From Eubacteriales Family XIII. Incertae Sedis bacterium (GTDB lineage Bacteria > Bacillota > Clostridia > Peptostreptococcales > Anaerovoracaceae): a stretch of 9,331 bases of DNA. Position numbers and translations under genes: made by a program. The stretch covers positions 1-9,331 of the forward strand of contig JAITPU010000072.1 of NCBI GenBank assembly GCA_031289235.1, read 5' to 3'. Under the pieces are notes generated by a model. The model worked only from the letters and a program-made list of their open reading frames with translations, was not told the origin of the DNA and searched no databases. This document shows positions 6,678 to 9,331 of this stretch, piece by piece (position 1 is the stretch's first letter; the number at the start of each line of letters is the position of its first letter).

Positions 6678-6849
6678 TGCATTAAAAAAGCGGAGCATTG
6701 TTTCATATAGCGCGGGATTCAGGTTCATGACGGAGATGATACCCAGGAACGGATCTAAACGCAATCACGATTGCCGCAAACCACTGGAACGCAACGTGTC
6801 TTGTAAAGCGCTTTCGGAATTTCGTCAAAACTTCGTCAATAAATTTCAT
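6651..6849 (-). pseudogene. Frameshifted, truncated N-terminal fragment of a DDE (IS4-like) transposase
   Basis: Two minus-strand reading frames together encode the N-terminus of a transposase. From ATG 6849 the first frame gives 32 residues including KFRKRFTRHVAFQWFAAIVI, down to about 6754. The second frame, shifted by one base at about 6753-6757, gives DPFLGIISV and then LNPALYETMLRFFNA, and stops at TAA 6653-6651. This pattern (xxRHVxFQWFxxIIG, R-S-D-xLGVxSIIR, LNPxxYExxLHFFRAS) is the start of a widespread transposase group of the IS4/DDE superfamily in Firmicutes and related anaerobes. Similarity ends near 6678, so the bulk of the protein, including the catalytic DDE core, is missing. 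I recognised it from memory of the family; the exact insertion-sequence family is not certain. It marks a past insertion and partial deletion just upstream of the aminopeptidase gene. No terminal inverted repeats could be identified. Confidence 0.7.
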
Positions 6850-7106
6850 CGTTGATATGGCGTTTGCCGATAATCTGTGCTAAACTTTTGCCAATAGCTC
6901 TTTTGGCAATTTTCTCCTTCATAAGCTCGCCAGCCGGGTGGTATATTAAGGATAAATCGTCCGAAAGGGTTATTGTCTTTGTGTGGAGGGAGACATAAAA
7001 CAGGCGCCGCGGATGCCGAGCAGTCCTGAATGTCGAATTGCTTCGCCGCTTTATCCGATGTTTAGTTGGTGACGCAACAGAACTTCTGACTGTCAAGGAG
7101 GAAATT
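6850..7106. other. Non-coding gap between transposase remnant and traX-like gene
   Basis: About 257 bases without a convincing gene. A 7-base inverted repeat (TTGCCAA at 6888-6894, TTGGCAA at 6903-6909) with an 8-base loop is followed by TTTT on the plus strand, a weak terminator-like shape. A minus-strand reading frame ending at 6836 contains a 28-residue stretch from ATG 6922 that I do not recognise. A short imperfect palindrome, CAGAACTTCTG at 7078-7088, lies just before the traX ribosome binding site. Part of this stretch may be the outer end of the decayed insertion element. No tRNA or riboswitch fold was seen. Confidence 0.5.
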
Positions 7107-7910
7107 ATGAACATTAAAAAATTAAACAGCACCACCATCAAAATCATCGCGATAATACTTATGGTTTTAGACCATATTCACCAAATGTTTGAACCGCTCG
7201 GAGCTCCAATATGGCTGACGTGGCTTGGTCGGCCTGTGTTTATTTTGTTTCTTTTTGCCGCCGCGGAAGGGTTCCATTATACGCACAGCAAGAAAAAATA
7301 TTTGTTGCATATGTTTTTCGCTTCAGCCGCAATGACGGTAATCACCTTTACAACGCAGACGATTTTGCCAAATAGCAGTGTAGTCTTGATGAATAACGCT
7401 TTTGCAACATTTTTAGTTGCGGGAATTTATATGCTGATATGGGATAGATTTTCGTCCGCCGTCAAAGAGAAAAAGGTCGGCAAGTCTATAACATCTGTAT
7501 TGCTTGCGCTGCTGCCAATAGTATCCACCTTACCTTTTCTTGTCACCGCTTCATATATCAACAATTCAGGCGCAGGAGCGACCGGGATTGGAAAAGCTCT
7601 GATGATGGTTACGATGGTTATTCCGAATATCCTCACAGTCGAGGGCAGTGTTGGAATGGTGATAATAGGCGTTGTTTTCTATGTGCTTCGCGAATGGCGG
7701 TGGGCGCAAATCGCGTTTTTGGCGTTGTTCAGCGTCCTTATGTTCATTGCGAGCAAAGATGCGAGTTTGCAATGGTTAATGGTAGCCGCCGCCGTTCCAA
7801 TGCTTATGTATAACGGCGAAAAAGGGCGTGGAATGAAAAGTCTCTTCTATATCTTCTATCCTGCCCACATTGTTGTTTTGTATGTCGTTGCCACATTGAT
7901 GGGAACATAA
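7107..7910 (+). CDS. TraX-family integral membrane protein
   Basis: The 267-residue protein is very hydrophobic with roughly seven to eight membrane segments. It shows TraX family landmarks: an N-terminal KIIAIILMVLDHI helix (12-24), LGRPVFILFLFAAAEGFHYTHS (40-61) with the conserved Gly-Arg-Pro and Glu-Gly, and a C-terminal YNGEKGRGMKSLFYIFYPAH (235-254). TraX of the F plasmid acetylates the N-terminus of pilin. Chromosomal homologues are common in Firmicutes and gut anaerobes; they belong to the acyltransferase-3-like membrane group and their acceptor is unknown. The start is ATG 7107, with a near-perfect AAGGAGG at 7095-7101 and a 5-base spacer; the frame extends upstream to 7038 but the earlier codons are not family-like. 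No conjugation genes are nearby. The gene is AT-richer than the flanking core genes, sits between a transposase remnant and a gene stub, and was probably acquired horizontally. Confidence 0.88.
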   Translation: MNIKKLNSTTIKIIAIILMVLDHIHQMFEPLGAPIWLTWLGRPVFILFLFAAAEGFHYTHSKKKYLLHMFFASAAMTVITFTTQTILPNSSVVLMNNAFATFLVAGIYMLIWDRFSSAVKEKKVGKSITSVLLALLPIVSTLPFLVTASYINNSGAGATGIGKALMMVTMVIPNILTVEGSVGMVIIGVVFYVLREWRWAQIAFLALFSVLMFIASKDASLQWLMVAAAVPMLMYNGEKGRGMKSLFYIFYPAHIVVLYVVATLMGT

Positions 7911-7940
7911 AATTATGGATAGAAAAAAAGGCGAAACCTG

Positions 7941-8012
7941 ATGCCGGTTGATTTCAAAAAGCAAGACAAAGACTTATGTCAGCCAAAACCGACGCCCTTG
8001 ATCGTTGAGTAG
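7941..8012 (+). pseudogene. N-terminal stub of a GyrI-like (small-molecule-binding) protein
   Basis: ATG 7941 opens a 23-residue frame closed by TAG at 8010-8012. The sequence contains DFKKQDKDLCQPK and then P-x-x-L-I-V-E, which matches the distinctive N-terminus of stand-alone GyrI-like domain proteins in Clostridia and relatives (M-x-F-DFKK-x-x-K-[ED]-[FL]-Y-x-PK-x-x-P-x-I-x-x-VP). Intact proteins run to about 200 residues, so nearly all of the domain is missing. A purine-rich stretch (AAAAAAAGG, 7923-7931) supplies a plausible ribosome binding site. It starts 30 bases after traX, and the two were probably once co-transcribed. The downstream sequence up to tgt shows no recognisable continuation. 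Such proteins bind small hydrophobic ligands and some inhibit gyrase, but the stub cannot do this. The identification rests on remembered family pattern over a short stretch. Confidence 0.6.
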
Positions 8013-8213
8013 TCCGCTTTATATTTCATGGCAAGCTCAATTTTCGGCGTTTGGCAGCGCACAGCATTCCAAATCAAATATAGGCCGCAACCTTTCTTCT
8101 TATTATGATATTCCTTCTTTGATATATCGTCAACGCTTTTGTTGCTACCCGGCTTTTTGCTTCATAGACGATTGCTGTATGACGCAGGGATTCTTCGCGA
8201 AAGGACGCTTGAT
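8013..8213. other. Spacer between GyrI-like stub and tgt
   Basis: About 200 AT-rich bases without an identifiable gene. The minus strand is free of stops for 60 codons (8161-7982, stop at 7981-7979), with Lys-rich content ending in KYKADYSTIKGVGFG but no credible start codon or ribosome binding site. The stretch overlaps the GyrI-like stub in antisense. It may be another gene remnant or chance. No tRNA, hairpin terminator or repeat array was seen. Confidence 0.4.
8051..8079 (+). promoter_or_regulatory. Weak candidate promoter upstream of tgt
   Basis: TTGGCA (8051-8056) and TCAAAT (8074-8079) are spaced by 17 bases and match the sigma70 boxes five of six and four of six. The leader to the tgt ATG would be about 130 bases. 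TATGAT at 8104-8109 is a better -10 match but lacks a good -35 box. The sequence alone does not decide between them, and I see no preQ1 riboswitch signature in the leader. Confidence 0.2.
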
Positions 8214-9329
8214 ATGCGCGCGGCAATATATGAATTGATAAAAACGGACAGAAAAACCAAAGCGCGCAGAGGGCGGATCACAACGCTCCACGGCGCGATA
8301 GAGACGCCGGCGTTTATGCCGGTGGGAACCGCCGCCGCGGTTAAGGCCATGCGGCCGGAACAAGTGGCGGAAACGGGCGCGGAGATGATTCTGGCAAATA
8401 CATATCACCTGTATCTGCGGCCGGGACAGCGCGTCGTCGCGGAAGCGGGCGGCCTTCACAGGTTTATGAACTGGGACCGCGCGATTCTCACCGACAGCGG
8501 CGGTTTTCAGGTGTTCAGTCTGGGCGCTCTGCGCAGGATTACCGAAGACGGCGCGGAATTCCGTTCGCATATCGACGGTTCCACGCACATGCTTTCGCCG
8601 GAAAAGTCCATAGAAGTGCAGAACGCCTTAGGGGCGGACATAATCATGGCTCTTGACGAATGCGCGCCGTATCCGGCGGACAGGGAATATGTAAAAAAGT
8701 CGCTTGAACGGACCACGAGATGGCTCCTGAGGTGCGGGGAGGCGCATAAGAACGGGGACGTCCAGTCCCTGTTCGGCATCATGCAGGGCGGCGTGTACGC
8801 GGATCTGAGGCGGCAGAGCGCCTTGGAGATCACGGAACTCGACCTTCCCGGCTATGCCGTCGGCGGGCTAAGCGTAGGCGAGCCAAAACCCCTCATGTAC
8901 GAAATCCTTGACGGTTGTGTGGACTATCTGCCAAAAGATAAACCCCGCTACCTGATGGGGGTGGGAACGCCGGACTGTATTTTCGAGGCAGTGTCGCTGG
9001 GCGTCGATATGTTCGACTGCGTCCTGCCCACGAGGGTCGCGCGCAACGGTACGACGCTGACCTCACGCGGGAGCGTAAACATAAAAAACGCGAAATATAA
9101 AAATGATTTTACGGCGCTGGATCCGGAATGCGACTGTTACACTTGCCGTAACTATACGAAAGCCTATTTGAGACACCTGTTCAAAGCCGGGGAAATTCTC
9201 TCGGCCATGCTCCTGACCAACCACAACCTGACTTTTATGTCCGGCATGATGGCGGGAATCAGGAACGCGCTCGAAGAGGACAGGTTTATCGAACACAAGC
9301 GGGAATTTCTGAGCAAATACTACGCCTGA
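8214..9329 (+). CDS. tgt: Queuine tRNA-ribosyltransferase (tRNA-guanine transglycosylase)
   Basis: The complete 371-residue protein matches bacterial TGT along its full length. It exchanges guanine 34 of tRNA-Asp, -Asn, -His and -Tyr for preQ1 on the way to queuosine. Visible catalytic features are DSGGFQ (D94, general acid/base), MALDE (D148, base recognition), GIMQGG (188-193), GGLSVGEP (217-224) and FDCVLPTR (D268, the covalent nucleophile). The structural zinc site is CDCYTC with a distant His: C306, C308, C311 and H337 (TNHNL). The start is ATG 8214 with AAAGGA at 8200-8205 and an 8-base spacer. The frame is open back to 8139, but the extra 25 residues are not TGT-like. The enzyme is cytosolic. 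Upstream lies the insertion-scarred region, so its original upstream neighbours may have been separated from it. In many bacteria yajC and sec genes follow tgt; only two bases are visible after the stop here. Confidence 0.97.
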   Translation: MRAAIYELIKTDRKTKARRGRITTLHGAIETPAFMPVGTAAAVKAMRPEQVAETGAEMILANTYHLYLRPGQRVVAEAGGLHRFMNWDRAILTDSGGFQVFSLGALRRITEDGAEFRSHIDGSTHMLSPEKSIEVQNALGADIIMALDECAPYPADREYVKKSLERTTRWLLRCGEAHKNGDVQSLFGIMQGGVYADLRRQSALEITELDLPGYAVGGLSVGEPKPLMYEILDGCVDYLPKDKPRYLMGVGTPDCIFEAVSLGVDMFDCVLPTRVARNGTTLTSRGSVNIKNAKYKNDFTALDPECDCYTCRNYTKAYLRHLFKAGEILSAMLLTNHNLTFMSGMMAGIRNALEEDRFIEHKREFLSKYYA

Positions 9330-9331
9330 GG

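Noticed and set aside
5648..6685. Plus-strand 345-codon frame opposite the aminopeptidase
   Set aside because: It is the antisense shadow of the M29 gene. The minus-strand protein has the complete metal-site motifs and this frame has none.
6805..6839. Perfect palindrome AAAGCGCTTT and a direct repeat of TTCGTCAA as possible regulator binding sites
   Set aside because: Both lie inside the transposase remnant's former coding sequence and are explained by its codons (FRKRF and the DEVLTKF region).
6836..7147. Minus-strand 103-codon open frame
   Set aside because: It overlaps the strong traX start and its ribosome binding site in antisense, has arginine/serine-rich noise-like content and matches no family. 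Only a 28-residue end part has a plausible ATG.
7911..8213. preQ1 riboswitch upstream of tgt
   Set aside because: No short GG-UUC-type stem with an A-rich tail resembling the preQ1 aptamer was visible. Bacterial tgt genes often lack one.
8005..8238. Plus-strand 77-codon frame before tgt
   Set aside because: TTG start without a ribosome binding site, Cys/Phe/Ser-rich content unlike a protein family, and it runs into tgt out of frame.

Overview
The window looks like bacterial chromosome of moderate to slightly high GC, coding-dense, with tight operons and frequent GTG/TTG starts. The gene set suggests an anaerobe of the Synergistota or a neighbouring Firmicutes-like lineage: a single-domain LUD protein with a Cys-rich tail, an LtaS-type transferase, an M29 aminopeptidase and a chromosomal TraX. 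That placement is an inference from gene content and style; no marker gene settles it.

Layout. Positions 1-5462 are one plus-strand cluster that behaves like an operon. It holds the 3' end of an acetolactate synthase large subunit, a LUD-domain protein, a NYN-LOTUS predicted ribonuclease, a membrane protein resembling the N-terminal membrane domain of LtaS, a phosphoglycerol-transferase-like sulfatase-fold protein, and a calcineurin-like metallophosphoesterase. Gaps are 10, 10 and 0-9 bases, followed by overlaps of 4 bases and 1 base, so translational coupling is likely. A convergent M29 aminopeptidase lies at 5516-6625 on the minus strand. Positions about 6650-8213 form a loosely packed, visibly AT-richer stretch. 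It holds a frameshifted and truncated transposase remnant, an intact traX-family gene with an excellent ribosome binding site, and a 23-residue N-terminal stub of a GyrI-like protein. This reads as a decayed insertion hotspot between core genes. The window closes with a complete tgt (queuine tRNA-ribosyltransferase) at 8214-9329.

How the genes fit together. The most interesting unit is 1616-4770. Two overlapping genes together cover the architecture that LtaS-type lipoteichoic-acid synthases carry in one polypeptide. The first has four LtaS-like membrane helices plus an added acidic cytoplasmic linker and an extra helix. The second has the last membrane anchor, the complete catalytic domain with its Thr, Glu, His and Asp-His residues, and a C-terminal extension resembling the second half of a glycerophosphodiester phosphodiesterase. 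The flanking metallophosphoesterase is translationally coupled to it. IlvB, LUD and NYN-LOTUS are probably co-transcribed without an obvious shared pathway. No rRNA, tRNA, CRISPR array or intact insertion sequence was seen.
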